The notes under the pieces are model-generated. The model was not told where the DNA came from. It saw nothing but the letters and a program-made list of their open reading frames with translations, and made no database searches. A stretch of 64,000 nucleotides of DNA from Amphritea atlantica (GTDB taxonomy: Bacteria; Pseudomonadota; Gammaproteobacteria; Pseudomonadales; Balneatricaceae). Positions 7,801 to 15,937 of this stretch are shown here, piece after piece. Position numbers and translations under genes: made by a program. Numbering within the stretch: position 1 is the stretch's first letter; each line of letters opens with the position of its first letter. The stretch is from positions 248,001 to 312,000 of the forward strand of contig NZ_FOGB01000001.1 in assembly GCF_900111095.1 (NCBI RefSeq), read 5' to 3'.

Positions 7801-9098
7801 TGGAAGGTTTAATTGCAGTAGGAATATTATTGTTCCTGATGATTTTCGGTGTGCCTGTTGCCTGGTCTTTTGCCGGTGTACTGGCGTATCTGACATTTGC
7901 ATATGATGCTAATTTTAATACTTTGATGCTGCAGGGATACCGCTCTATTGATTCGGTCATTCTGATTGCCCTGCCGCTGTTCGTGCTCACCGGATACCTG
8001 ATGCAGAGTGGTGGAATCGCTCTGAGGCTGGTGAATTTTATTGAAGTGCTGGTGGGTAAGCGCAAGGGAGGGATGGGAGCCTCAATGGTGCTGGCATCCG
8101 GTATTTTTGGTGCCATAGCCGGGACTGCCACAGCAGCTGTCGCGTCGATTGGCACGATTATGATCGGCCCGTTGGAGAAGCGTGGCTATCCCCGCGGTTA
8201 CTCCTCTGCGTTGCTTGGAATCTCCTCACTGTTGGGTATTCTGATTCCTCCCTCGATCACAATGATTCTTTTTGCCGTGGTTACCAGACAGTCAGTTGCC
8301 GCCTGTTTTGCCGCCTCCATCGGCCCCGCACTACTGTTAATCGCTGGTTTGATTTTGGCAAACCGTTTTAGTGTTGGCCGCCTTTTTCAGGAGGTGTCGG
8401 CGGAGGCTAAAGATGGTTTGGAAGAGCTGCCCTCCAAAGGGACTGCTGCATTTCATGCGCTGCCTGCACTGTCTCTGCCAGTCGTTATTCTGGGGGGGAT
8501 CTATGGCGGTATCTGTACGCCGACTGAGGCCGCTGCGATTGCTGCCTTTATGGCGATCCTGATCGGATTTTTTGTCTATCGTGACCTGAATATCAAGCGC
8601 CTGAGCTCAAGTGTTATTGCCGCGGCTGAAACAACAGGTACCGTCATTCTTATCCTGCTGTTCAGTTTTATGATTGGTCGGATACTGGCATCTGAGCGGA
8701 TTCCGCAGGAGTTGACTGAGGTTATTACCGGATTGGTGAAAGATCCTCTGATGATTCTGATTGCCGTCAATATCTTTCTGATTGTGGCCGGCATGATTAT
8801 GGATGATGTCTCTGTGACGGTCGTGGTTGCTCCTCTGTTTATGCCTCTGATGGTGGCCAGTGGGGTAGACCCGATTCATTACGCTTCAATTGTTGCCTGT
8901 TCTGTTGTTATCGGAGCCAACAGCCCACCGGTAGCGCCGATTCTTTATATGGCCTGCCGAATTGGACAGGTGCCTATTCATAAGGCTGTTATGCCGGCAA
9001 TCGCACTGATGGGGTTAGTCGGTCTGCCGGTGATGGTGGTCACCAGCTTAGTGCCACAGCTGTCACTGTTCTTTCCCAAACTACTGGGTTTGATGTAA
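7800..9098 (+). CDS. dctM: TRAP transporter large permease (DctM family)
   Basis: This 432-residue membrane protein has about 12 hydrophobic segments and the DctM signatures GSGIxG-like ASGIFGAIAGTATAAVASIGTIMIGPL and LGISSLLGILIPPSITMILFAVVTRQS. It is the sodium-coupled translocating subunit of the tripartite carrier. The C-terminal half repeats the same fold, with GANSPPVAPILYMACRI. A strong terminator follows, so dctPQM is a self-contained transcription unit. Family length is 420-435 residues, so the gene is complete. Confidence 0.92.
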   Translation: MEGLIAVGILLFLMIFGVPVAWSFAGVLAYLTFAYDANFNTLMLQGYRSIDSVILIALPLFVLTGYLMQSGGIALRLVNFIEVLVGKRKGGMGASMVLASGIFGAIAGTATAAVASIGTIMIGPLEKRGYPRGYSSALLGISSLLGILIPPSITMILFAVVTRQSVAACFAASIGPALLLIAGLILANRFSVGRLFQEVSAEAKDGLEELPSKGTAAFHALPALSLPVVILGGIYGGICTPTEAAAIAAFMAILIGFFVYRDLNIKRLSSSVIAAAETTGTVILILLFSFMIGRILASERIPQELTEVITGLVKDPLMILIAVNIFLIVAGMIMDDVSVTVVVAPLFMPLMVASGVDPIHYASIVACSVVIGANSPPVAPILYMACRIGQVPIHKAVMPAIALMGLVGLPVMVVTSLVPQLSLFFPKLLGLM

Positions 9099-9117
9099 GT
9101 CTTATCGATGATAACTG

Positions 9118-9148
9118 AAGCAGCGTCTTGATTTTCAAGACGCTGCTT
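9118..9148 (+). terminator. intrinsic terminator after dctM
   Basis: A perfect 13-bp stem (AAGCAGCGTCTTG and complement) with an ATTTT loop is followed by GTTGTT. It ends the TRAP operon. Confidence 0.8.
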
Positions 9149-9484
9149 GTTGTTCCAACAGCGCTTCGCACCTTGCTCGTTATTTGGACCTTCCTCTATA
9201 TGGGTGGAAAGTACGCTTTGCGAGAAGATCGGATTTTTGAGGGGCGTCTCTTTATGATTGAATTGAGCTTAGAGTCGTCTGACTCTCTATGCTTTTTCTA
9301 GCGCCTGGCAAGGGGCGAAGCCGCGTCTAACGATTCGCGTAGCGACCTTCTAACGACCTACCATGAGCCAGCCTTTTACTCCCTCCTGTTCTTTCTATAA
9401 AATATTTTGCACACCTGATGCTGTTCATGCGCGGATGTTGATTCCAATAACTCAATACAGACGGCGGTAACTGAAGTGGAAAAT
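9149..9484. other. 336-bp spacer before the XRE-cupin gene
   Basis: No gene is seen. A small hairpin AGAGTC-GTCT-GACTCT at 9271-9286 precedes CTATGCTTTTT, and the stretch 9300-9350 is rich in GCG/CGA steps with short inverted repeats that resemble decayed intergenic repeat DNA. The regulator's promoter presumably lies at 9380-9470. Confidence 0.45.
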
Positions 9485-10027
9485 ATGGATGTTGGCGAAC
9501 GGTTAAAGGCGATTCGCAAGATGAAGGGGCTCTCACAACGGGAGTTGGCAAAACGTGTGGGCGTGACCAACAGTACGATCTCAATGATCGAAAAGAATGG
9601 TGTCAGCCCTTCGGTCAGTTCATTAAAGAAAGTGCTCTCGGGTATCCCGATCTCTATTGGAGATTTCTTCACCCTGGATATTGATGAGATGGAGTCTGAA
9701 AGTGTCGTCTATAAGGCTGAGGATATGCCCGATATCGGCTCCAATAATGTCAGTCTTAAGCTGATAGGTGCGCGTAATAAGGGGCGTTCAATGGATCTTC
9801 TGAAAGAGCGCTATGAACCCGGTGCGGAAACCGGACCTGAGATGTTGCAACACCCCGGCGAAGAGGGTGGGGTGGTGATCAGTGGTGAGATTGAGCTGAC
9901 GGTGGGCTTTGAGGTGTACCATCTGAAAGCGGGGGACGGCTACTATTTCAACAGTAACCGGCCCCATCGTTTTCGTAATATTTCGGATGAAGTGTGCGAA
10001 ATAATCAGCGCTAACCCATCGGTTTAA
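9485..10027 (+). CDS. XRE-family regulator with C-terminal cupin (PuuR-like)
   Basis: The protein of about 180 residues has an N-terminal XRE helix-turn-helix (residues about 5-60, RELAKRVGVTNSTISMIEKN) and a C-terminal cupin_2 domain (about 105-175, HPGEEGGVVISGEIEL and GDGYYFNSNRPHRFRN). PuuR of E. coli, which represses putrescine catabolism, has this architecture. A GTG three codons upstream is an alternative start; ATG at 9485 is chosen because an AAGTGGA ribosome site precedes it and family members begin MDVGERLK. The gene lies near an omega-aminotransferase, with which PuuR-type regulators often work, but two unrelated genes on the opposite strand separate them, so the target is uncertain. 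Confidence 0.85.
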   Translation: MDVGERLKAIRKMKGLSQRELAKRVGVTNSTISMIEKNGVSPSVSSLKKVLSGIPISIGDFFTLDIDEMESESVVYKAEDMPDIGSNNVSLKLIGARNKGRSMDLLKERYEPGAETGPEMLQHPGEEGGVVISGEIELTVGFEVYHLKAGDGYYFNSNRPHRFRNISDEVCEIISANPSV

Positions 10028-10578
10028 CCATTGGCTTGCGTTTTTTCTGCCGCTTCAGCGGCGGGCTTTTCCTGGGTGCTGATTGTTGTGTCTGAGGGGG
10101 TGTCCCCATCCAGTTTGATCACCGGCTTTTGCAGAATCAGTGTGTTGGGGTAGGTGATGATCTCTCCCTGACGACGGATAATGACGTGGAATAGCGTGAT
10201 CTCGTCGACGATGCCACTGATATTTTCATCCTTATCCACAATCTTTATAAAATCGCCAACCCGGTAGGGAAAACCGAAGAAAATAATCAGACTGGCGGTT
10301 ATATTGCTCAGAATTGACCATTGGGCAAACATCGCCACGCCAATCACTGCAAAAACCGACGAGAGAAATACCGATAGCTGAGAATAGTGGATCCCTAATA
10401 GCAGTGTCAGCAGTGTTAAGAACAGCAGCGTCAGGGCGATATTAAGTGTTTTGGCAATATACTTAATACGATATGGGTCTGTGTCTTTCAGCTTCCCCAG
10501 CCGGTTGATATTGCGGTTAATAAAGCGGATCGCGATGGCATAGGTGGCAATCAGCACGATAACGATTAGGTATTTCAT
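10024..10578 (-). CDS. mechanosensitive channel-type protein (MscS family)
   Basis: This 184-residue protein has three hydrophobic segments (about residues 1-20, 48-66 and 72-100) and then the MscS beta domain, recognised by FGFPYRVGDFIKIVDKDENISGIVDEITLFHVIIRRQGEIITYPN. It lacks the large C-terminal domain of E. coli MscS and is short for the family, as seen in many MscS-like paralogues. The C-terminus is an alanine/glutamate-rich tail. Its ATG overlaps the stop of the DUF1003 gene upstream (ATGA), so the two are translated together. A role in osmotic relief is inferred from the family. The 3' end overlaps the end of the convergent XRE gene by 4 bp. Confidence 0.85.
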   Translation of the reverse strand: MKYLIVIVLIATYAIAIRFINRNINRLGKLKDTDPYRIKYIAKTLNIALTLLFLTLLTLLLGIHYSQLSVFLSSVFAVIGVAMFAQWSILSNITASLIIFFGFPYRVGDFIKIVDKDENISGIVDEITLFHVIIRRQGEIITYPNTLILQKPVIKLDGDTPSDTTISTQEKPAAEAAEKTQANG

Positions 10579-11108
10579 CCCTTTTTTATCTCCGGGTCTG
10601 GATTATCTTTATGGTCAGAATTATCTGTATGCTCTGTCGTTGCGCTCAATTGGTCCAGTTTGGTATGCAGGCGCATGATCTGTAGCTCCAGCTTCAGGTT
10701 GATTTCATAGGTCGCATCCTGCTTGATCCTGTCTTTTGCGGCCTGGCGGTTCTGCGACATCATGATAATCGGCGCCTGAAACGCGGCCAGACTGGAAAGC
10801 CCAAGGTTTAGCAGGATATAGGGGTAGGGATCAAAGGGGGTATCAATCAGCAGATAGCTATTGACGCCTATCCAGGCGACGATAAAGAGAAAAAACAGAC
10901 TGATAAACCACCATGAGCCGCCAAAGCGAGCGACAACATCCGCGATTCTCTGTCCGGTCGTCAGACTATCACTGAAAGCGTTGTTCACATTTTCAGATAC
11001 CGTGGTGTGTTCGGCGATACTGTTAATGACTTTCTGCTCTTTCTCGGCCAGCGAGCTGTAGCTCTGCCCCAGAAGGGCTTTCGCCAGATTTTCAAAATAG
11101 CGTTTCAT
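10575..11108 (-). CDS. DUF1003 membrane protein
   Basis: The protein of 177 residues carries DUF1003 across most of its length: a soluble N-terminal part, RIADVVARFGGSWWFISLFFLFIVAW as the first membrane helix, a second helix around YPYILLNLGLSSLAAFQAPIIMMSQNRQ, and a coiled-coil-like C-terminus. This RxxDxxAxFxGSWxFI pattern is diagnostic. The open frame begins at 11147, but ATG at 11108 follows a GGGGGA ribosome site and is preferred. It is co-translated with the MscS-type gene. DUF1003 proteins have no firmly established activity; membrane stress and ion roles are commonly suggested. Confidence 0.85.
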   Translation of the reverse strand: MKRYFENLAKALLGQSYSSLAEKEQKVINSIAEHTTVSENVNNAFSDSLTTGQRIADVVARFGGSWWFISLFFLFIVAWIGVNSYLLIDTPFDPYPYILLNLGLSSLAAFQAPIIMMSQNRQAAKDRIKQDATYEINLKLELQIMRLHTKLDQLSATTEHTDNSDHKDNPDPEIKKG

Positions 11109-11308
11109 AGGTTCCCCCATGGTTGGTTCCGGTCTGCTCAGTCTCATCTGTTGTTTAGAGTGCTGTAGCCGGATGTGGGTCAGATGATAACCGATTCCTC
11201 GCGGGAAATTCTCAACTGGTTGGCAGATTTCCTCTGTTGATAAACCGATAGTAGAAGGTAGTCAGGCGTTAGTTAACTGTTATTTAAACGTTAACCGGTA
11301 AATATTAT

Positions 11309-11338
11309 CTCTGGACTCTGGACTCTGGACTCTGGACT
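11309..11338. repeat. four tandem copies of CTCTGGA
   Basis: Four exact heptamers (11309-11336) are followed by the first two bases of a fifth. The array lies in the spacer between the DUF1003 gene and the aminotransferase terminator and could vary in copy number by slippage. Confidence 0.9.
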
Positions 11339-11402
11339 AAGCAAGCTCGCTAATCAGAGTAGCCTGTTGCAATGAGTGCCGTTGGGTGGGGAAATAAAAA
11401 AG

Positions 11403-11426
11403 CGGACCTCTTTTTCAAGAGGTCCG
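11403..11426 (-). terminator. intrinsic terminator after the aminotransferase
   Basis: A perfect 10-bp stem (CGGACCTCTT and complement) with a 4-nt loop is followed, on the minus strand, by CTTTTTTATTT. Confidence 0.85.
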
Positions 11427-11492
11427 ATAAAAAACCGGCTCCGGTGGGGGACGACCATCCGACTCCAGTGGTTTTAAAACGCCAGGGCGGGC

Positions 11493-12812
11493 TTAACCGA
11501 ACATCTCTTCTGCGGTTTCACGCAGCACGTTGACCAGGCGGTCGATATGGTTGGTTTCGATGGTCAGAGGAGGGGAGAACGCAACAATGTTGCCCATTGT
11601 CCGCACCATCACTCCGCGCTTATAGCAGCCTTTCTGGAAGTCCAGTCCGATCGGGCCGTTAGAAGCTACCGAGGCGTCAAACTGCACTGCGCCAACCAGG
11701 CCGTAGTTACGCACATCGATCACTTTAGGAGCGTCTTTCAGGCTGTGCAGCTGGTTTTCAAAGTGAGTGCCAATGTCGCCGCTGGCGCGGGTCAGTAATC
11801 CCTCTTTCTCATAGATATCCAGGGTTGCCAGACCGGCTGCACAGGCAACCGGGTGCGCCGAATAGGTATAACCGTGGTAGAACTCGATACCTCCGACCGC
11901 TACGTTATTGACGATCTGATCGTGGATCCCATCCTTAACAAACACGGCTCCAAGAGGGATAACACCGTTGGTGATCCCCTTGGCAGAGGTGATCATGTCC
12001 GGTACCACATCAAACTCCTCTGCAGCAAAAGCGGACCCCAGCCGACCCCAGCCGGTGATCACTTCATCAAAGATCAGCAGAATATCGTACTGATCACAGA
12101 TCTCACGCATCCGTTTGAGGTAACCCTTCGGTGGCATAATAACGCCACCGGCACCACTCATTGGCTCAATGATAACTGCGGCGATGCTGTCGGCACCGTG
12201 GAAGTGAATTAGTTGCTCCAGCGCTTCAGCTTTATCGATACCCTGTTCAGGCAGACCTTTGCTAAACGCGTTGTTAGCGATATCCAGAGTATGTGGCAGA
12301 TGGTCAACTGGCAGTAGCGGACCAAAACCAGTACGGTTTGGAGTCAGGCCGCCAACGGAGATACCACCGAAGTTAACGCCGTGGTAAGCCATCTCCCGTC
12401 CAAGGAATTTGGTTTTTCCTCCTTTACCCCGTGACTTGTGGTATTGCAGTGCGATCTTCAGGGCTGACTCAACGGCTTCAGAGCCGGAGTTAGCAAAGAA
12501 GACTTTGTTCAGCCCGGTGGGGGTGTGCCTGATCAGCCGGTTGGCAAATTCAAAACCGATCTCATGACCAAAGTTGAACGGTGAAGCATAGTCCAGTTCA
12601 CGCAGTTGCTGGCTGACTGCATCAGCGATCTCACTACGACCGTGTCCCGCGTTGACACACCACAGGCCCGCCGTGGCGTCCAGTATTTCCTGACCTTCGT
12701 TGGTGTAATACATAACGCCTTCAGCACGCTGGATAATGCGTGGCTGGCTTTTGAAGTCCCGGTTCGCCGTAAATGGCATCCAGAACGCATCCATATTGAT
12801 GTTCGTGCTCAT
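11493..12812 (-). CDS. omega-amino acid--pyruvate aminotransferase (class III, PLP)
   Basis: This 439-residue class III aminotransferase resembles P. putida beta-alanine/omega-amino acid:pyruvate transaminase throughout, including DAxWMPFTANRxF at the N-terminus, FFANSGSEAVESALK, the cofactor aspartate in LLIFDEVITGWGRLG, the PLP lysine in TSAKGITNGVIPLGAV and the HGYTYSAHPVACAAGLA motif. It moves the amino group of an omega-amino acid (beta-alanine, taurine or a diamine product) to pyruvate, giving alanine. A LysR gene is divergently transcribed and probably controls it. No malonate-semialdehyde dehydrogenase follows, so the acceptor pathway is not visible here. The exact amine donor cannot be fixed from sequence. 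Confidence 0.88.
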   Translation of the reverse strand: MSTNINMDAFWMPFTANRDFKSQPRIIQRAEGVMYYTNEGQEILDATAGLWCVNAGHGRSEIADAVSQQLRELDYASPFNFGHEIGFEFANRLIRHTPTGLNKVFFANSGSEAVESALKIALQYHKSRGKGGKTKFLGREMAYHGVNFGGISVGGLTPNRTGFGPLLPVDHLPHTLDIANNAFSKGLPEQGIDKAEALEQLIHFHGADSIAAVIIEPMSGAGGVIMPPKGYLKRMREICDQYDILLIFDEVITGWGRLGSAFAAEEFDVVPDMITSAKGITNGVIPLGAVFVKDGIHDQIVNNVAVGGIEFYHGYTYSAHPVACAAGLATLDIYEKEGLLTRASGDIGTHFENQLHSLKDAPKVIDVRNYGLVGAVQFDASVASNGPIGLDFQKGCYKRGVMVRTMGNIVAFSPPLTIETNHIDRLVNVLRETAEEMFG

Positions 12813-12937
12813 GGGAAAACCCTGTTTAAGTTATTAGTAATGGCCGGTTACTGAGATCAGTTCAGCATAGAACGGTTTTTTTAAAGGGTGGCCTTATGGA
12901 GTCATAGTAACGCTAGTGTTAAAGTCTTATAAATAAC

Positions 12938-12964
12938 AAACATTGAATGCTTACTTTGATGTTT
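12938..12964. promoter_or_regulatory. inverted repeat AAACAT-N15-ATGTTT between aminotransferase and LysR gene
   Basis: The dyad lies 25 bp before the LysR start and about 126 bp before the aminotransferase start. LysR proteins bind such spaced dyads in divergent promoters. Confidence 0.4.
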
Positions 12965-12989
12965 ATAAAACTATTTTGAGGGTCGTCTG

Positions 12990-13922
12990 ATGGTGGGTAA
13001 GGCGTTGCAAAGCATGGCCAAGGTAGGGGATTATGAGATTCGTCTGCTGCGGGTTTTTAAAACGGTGGTTGAGTGTGGTGGTTTTTCTGCGGCTGAGGTG
13101 GAACTGAATATCAGTCGTTCAACCATCTCGGTGCATATGTCCAACCTGGAGGCGCGTCTGAAGCTTAAACTCTGTCAGCGGGGGCGTTCCGGATTTGCCC
13201 TGACCGAGGAGGGGCTGACTATCTACAACGCCACCCGACAGCTGTTTTCCCGACTGGCGGAGTTTCGCTCTACTGTTAACGCCCTGCACCAGCAGATGAC
13301 CGGTGAAGTGAGAATTCTGACATCGGATACCATCAGTCTGGATGAGCGTTGTGGCCTGGATAAGGTGCTGGCCGAGTTTGCCGCCCTGGCACCGGATGTG
13401 TATATCAGCTTTGATACCGCCCCGCTGGGAGAGATTGAGCGACGGGTGATCAACGGAGAGGCGGATGTCGGTTTTATTCCCCATCACAGAGATATCGAGG
13501 GGCTGGATTTTCTGCTGATGTATAAAGATAAGTCACTGCTCTATTGTGGCGACCGCCATCCGCTGTTTCATGAGCAGGATGCGCAGCAGCTTAATGAATC
13601 ACTGAAAGCCTGTAAGCTGGTACATGCCGGCGTGCTGACCAGCTCTGAAGCGAGTATGCAGCTGGCCGAGATGAATAAGGCAGCAGAAGCCTACTACTAC
13701 GAAACCCGGGCGACGATGATTTTATCGGGTGTTTATGTGGGCTTTCTGGCTGAGAAGTTTGCTCAGCAGTGGGTTGAGCAGGGACGGATGCGGGCTTTGT
13801 TGCCCGACACCCGGTTCTATAATCTACAGGTTGCGGCGATCAGTCGCCGTTCGGGCCCATTGAATAAACCCAGGGATCTGTTTATTGAGCTGCTGACTCA
13901 GCACATTCAGGCGTTGGAGTAA
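12990..13922 (+). CDS. LysR-family transcriptional regulator
   Basis: The 310-residue protein has a winged helix-turn-helix at about residues 17-76 (FKTVVECGGFSAAEVELNISRSTISVHMSNLEARL) and a periplasmic-binding-like effector domain after residue 105. It is transcribed divergently from the omega-aminotransferase and is the obvious candidate to regulate it. The start ATG has a GAGGGT ribosome site. The gene ends 12 bp before the convergent hydrolase gene. The effector is unknown. Confidence 0.9.
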   Translation: MVGKALQSMAKVGDYEIRLLRVFKTVVECGGFSAAEVELNISRSTISVHMSNLEARLKLKLCQRGRSGFALTEEGLTIYNATRQLFSRLAEFRSTVNALHQQMTGEVRILTSDTISLDERCGLDKVLAEFAALAPDVYISFDTAPLGEIERRVINGEADVGFIPHHRDIEGLDFLLMYKDKSLLYCGDRHPLFHEQDAQQLNESLKACKLVHAGVLTSSEASMQLAEMNKAAEAYYYETRATMILSGVYVGFLAEKFAQQWVEQGRMRALLPDTRFYNLQVAAISRRSGPLNKPRDLFIELLTQHIQALE

Positions 13923-13933
13923 GCGCTCCAGGT

Positions 13934-14674
13934 TTATTCTTTGAGCCATTGACTGATCTGTTGAATAAGCCATTCCGGCTGGTCGTGGGGCAGGTCGTGA
14001 CCGGCATCCGGGTGGCTGATATGGGGTGAATGCCAGGCGCTTGCGAGCTGCTCTGAACAGTACGGATTGACCAGTTTATCTTGTCCTCCGCTGACCAGAA
14101 GCACCGGTTTTTTGGGCGGGTAGGGCTGGGCACTACAGGCAATAGCCAATTGCAGCTGGCGGCGAAAATTGTTGAAGCTGACCGGATACTCCAACTGGTA
14201 CATCTGCCAGAAAGACAGGGACTCATTTCGATAGCGTTGCGATGCGCATGTCAGATCAAAGATGGTTCGCTCCCGCGGATAACCTTTTGTGAGCATCGCC
14301 CGCACCAGTTTTGGCAGGGCGCCGGGTTGTAAGCGGTAATGAGGAGGGTTCCAGGGCGAGAGGCTGCTATTAACCATCACTACCCCCCGCAGATCATCCG
14401 GATATTCCTGCATCCAGTGATAGGCGATCATGCCTCCCAGAGAGAGCCCCAGAAGATACACCGGCTGTTCAGGGCGGTGGCGGCGGTGCAGATCGTTGAT
14501 CAGTTCATTGACTGAGGTGGGGCTGGGGTGTTGATAACGTTTTCCGTTGCCCGGCAGATCGATACAGCTGACCCGGGTGTCGGGCAGCAGTTTCTGCATC
14601 TGTTGTGGGAACTTTCCCCAGTGCCGGCTTTCCCTGCACAGTCCGCGCAGTAATATCCAGTGTTGTTCAGCCAT
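13934..14674 (-). CDS. alpha/beta-fold hydrolase
   Basis: The protein of about 246 residues is an alpha/beta hydrolase: an oxyanion-type LLRGLCRESRHWG at the N-terminus, the nucleophile elbow GLSLGG (Ser about residue 89), an acid in LLVSGGQDKLV and the catalytic His in DAGHDLPHD. ATG at 14674 is chosen over a frame start at 14695 because it overlaps the upstream M14 gene's stop as ATGGCTGA, a clear coupling arrangement. Substrate is unknown; the family includes esterases, lactonases and BioH-like carboxylesterases. Co-transcription with a zinc carboxypeptidase-like enzyme suggests both act on the same peptide- or amide-type compound. Confidence 0.82.
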   Translation of the reverse strand: MAEQHWILLRGLCRESRHWGKFPQQMQKLLPDTRVSCIDLPGNGKRYQHPSPTSVNELINDLHRRHRPEQPVYLLGLSLGGMIAYHWMQEYPDDLRGVVMVNSSLSPWNPPHYRLQPGALPKLVRAMLTKGYPRERTIFDLTCASQRYRNESLSFWQMYQLEYPVSFNNFRRQLQLAIACSAQPYPPKKPVLLVSGGQDKLVNPYCSEQLASAWHSPHISHPDAGHDLPHDQPEWLIQQISQWLKE

Positions 14675-15758
14675 ACCAGCGTTGCTTTGCCTCAAGTTCG
14701 TAGCGCAGTCGGCTCATTGGGCTTACCGGTAACCAGGTTTCATAGGCGCAGCAGCTGCGGATAAGAAACTCCAGTAATAACAGATGGCGGCGCATGGTGC
14801 GTTTTTCCCGATGCGGTACCAACGGATTAAACAGGCCCATAAATGAGGTTAACTGTCGCGGATTCTTCTTTACCCAGCGCCATGACCCCATCTCCAGCGT
14901 TAATGGCAGGAAAACTGTCGCCTCCAGGCTGAGTGACTGGTGGTACAGATAATCCCACAGGTCGCCATGGGTAAGGTAGCTATGGTGCTGGGGCTCGATA
15001 ATGTAATTATGATGGGGGTTGCTTGTTTCAAAAAGATGAACCAGCGCGGCGAGTTCTGCCCGGTGTTGCAGAGGTTCGCGGGAACCGGCCATTGGAAACC
15101 AGATGCGATCGCGCAGCCCGAAACCGGAATGACAATCCAGAACAATGCTCAGGGGTGAGTTAAACAGCTCATCATGCACCCAGTCGCATAACGCCAGCGC
15201 CTCTGTTTCCATCGGTTTTTTCTCTTCGCCACGATACCAGGGCAAGCGGTTGCTGAGCCGGTGACCGCCCACCATCCAGGTGGTTTTATCGCTGGCGTTA
15301 TGAGGCGCGTTGCGCATCAGATCGACCCCCTGAGGGTTGCTGCGCTGCCCCAGGGCCATTCCGGACGGGTTGAGCAGAGGACAGAAAACAAGCCGCAGGT
15401 GTTGCAGCTCATAGTTCAGACCGCGATCCCAGGTTAAACGTTTGAGTAGTGAACTGAGAAAGGTGAGCAGCAGCCGGGTACCGATCCGTTCAACCCCATG
15501 CACCCCGCCGACAAATGCCAGGGTAGGTGCATCTGGATTGTCGGAGCCAAACTGCAGGCTGTAGATCGGTAGCTGATGGTGCTGACTGTCAGACTGATGC
15601 TCTATTAACGCCAGCGTTCGGACTTTAAGCTGTTTGGCATGTTCGCAGATCAGCTCCTCCAGCAGCGCCATTTCTGGCAGACAGCGGTCTGTCAGGCCGG
15701 GATGAACCCGCTGTATCGGCTCAGATGACAATTTTGCTGCTTGTCCAAGTTCTGTCAT
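14667..15758 (-). CDS. M14-family zinc carboxypeptidase-like protein
   Basis: The 363-residue protein has the M14 metal site: GGVHGVERIGT supplies His and Glu ligands, and LDCHSGFGLRDRIWFP the third His. The segment LRLVFCPLLNPSGMALGQRSNPQGVDLMRN is the substrate-binding arginine/asparagine region of M14 enzymes. A catalytic Glu is plausible in SLSLEATVF or LEMGSW. It lacks a signal peptide, so a cytoplasmic peptidase or deacylase resembling the DUF2817/AspA side of the clan is likely. The gene overlaps the hydrolase gene by 8 bp. It follows the AGCS symporter gene on the other side but is oriented the same way with its own spacer. Confidence 0.8.
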   Translation of the reverse strand: MTELGQAAKLSSEPIQRVHPGLTDRCLPEMALLEELICEHAKQLKVRTLALIEHQSDSQHHQLPIYSLQFGSDNPDAPTLAFVGGVHGVERIGTRLLLTFLSSLLKRLTWDRGLNYELQHLRLVFCPLLNPSGMALGQRSNPQGVDLMRNAPHNASDKTTWMVGGHRLSNRLPWYRGEEKKPMETEALALCDWVHDELFNSPLSIVLDCHSGFGLRDRIWFPMAGSREPLQHRAELAALVHLFETSNPHHNYIIEPQHHSYLTHGDLWDYLYHQSLSLEATVFLPLTLEMGSWRWVKKNPRQLTSFMGLFNPLVPHREKRTMRRHLLLLEFLIRSCCAYETWLPVSPMSRLRYELEAKQRWYG

Positions 15759-15894
15759 CGATTCCTCCCACTGAGATACAGAATAAAGTGTAGTCGGAAT
15801 TCGTGAATCAGTTAGAACGATGAACAGACTTATTTCAGGGGACTATAAATTGTGATGTCCTGATCGGTCACCGGTAGAACAACTAACAGACATG

Positions 15895-15920
15895 AAAAAG
15901 GAGGCCAGGGCCTCCTTTTT
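15895..15920 (-). terminator. intrinsic terminator after the AGCS symporter gene
   Basis: A perfect 12-bp inverted repeat (AAAAAGGAGGCC and complement) is centred on AG; on the minus strand it ends in TTTTTC. Confidence 0.85.
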
Positions 15921-15937
15921 AACATCTCTTTGTAAAA

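Larger units (their letters stand above)
11109..11492. other. spacer between two minus-strand genes
   Basis: No gene is seen. The stretch contains the promoter region of the DUF1003/MscS pair, the CTCTGGA heptamer array and the aminotransferase terminator. Confidence 0.6.
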
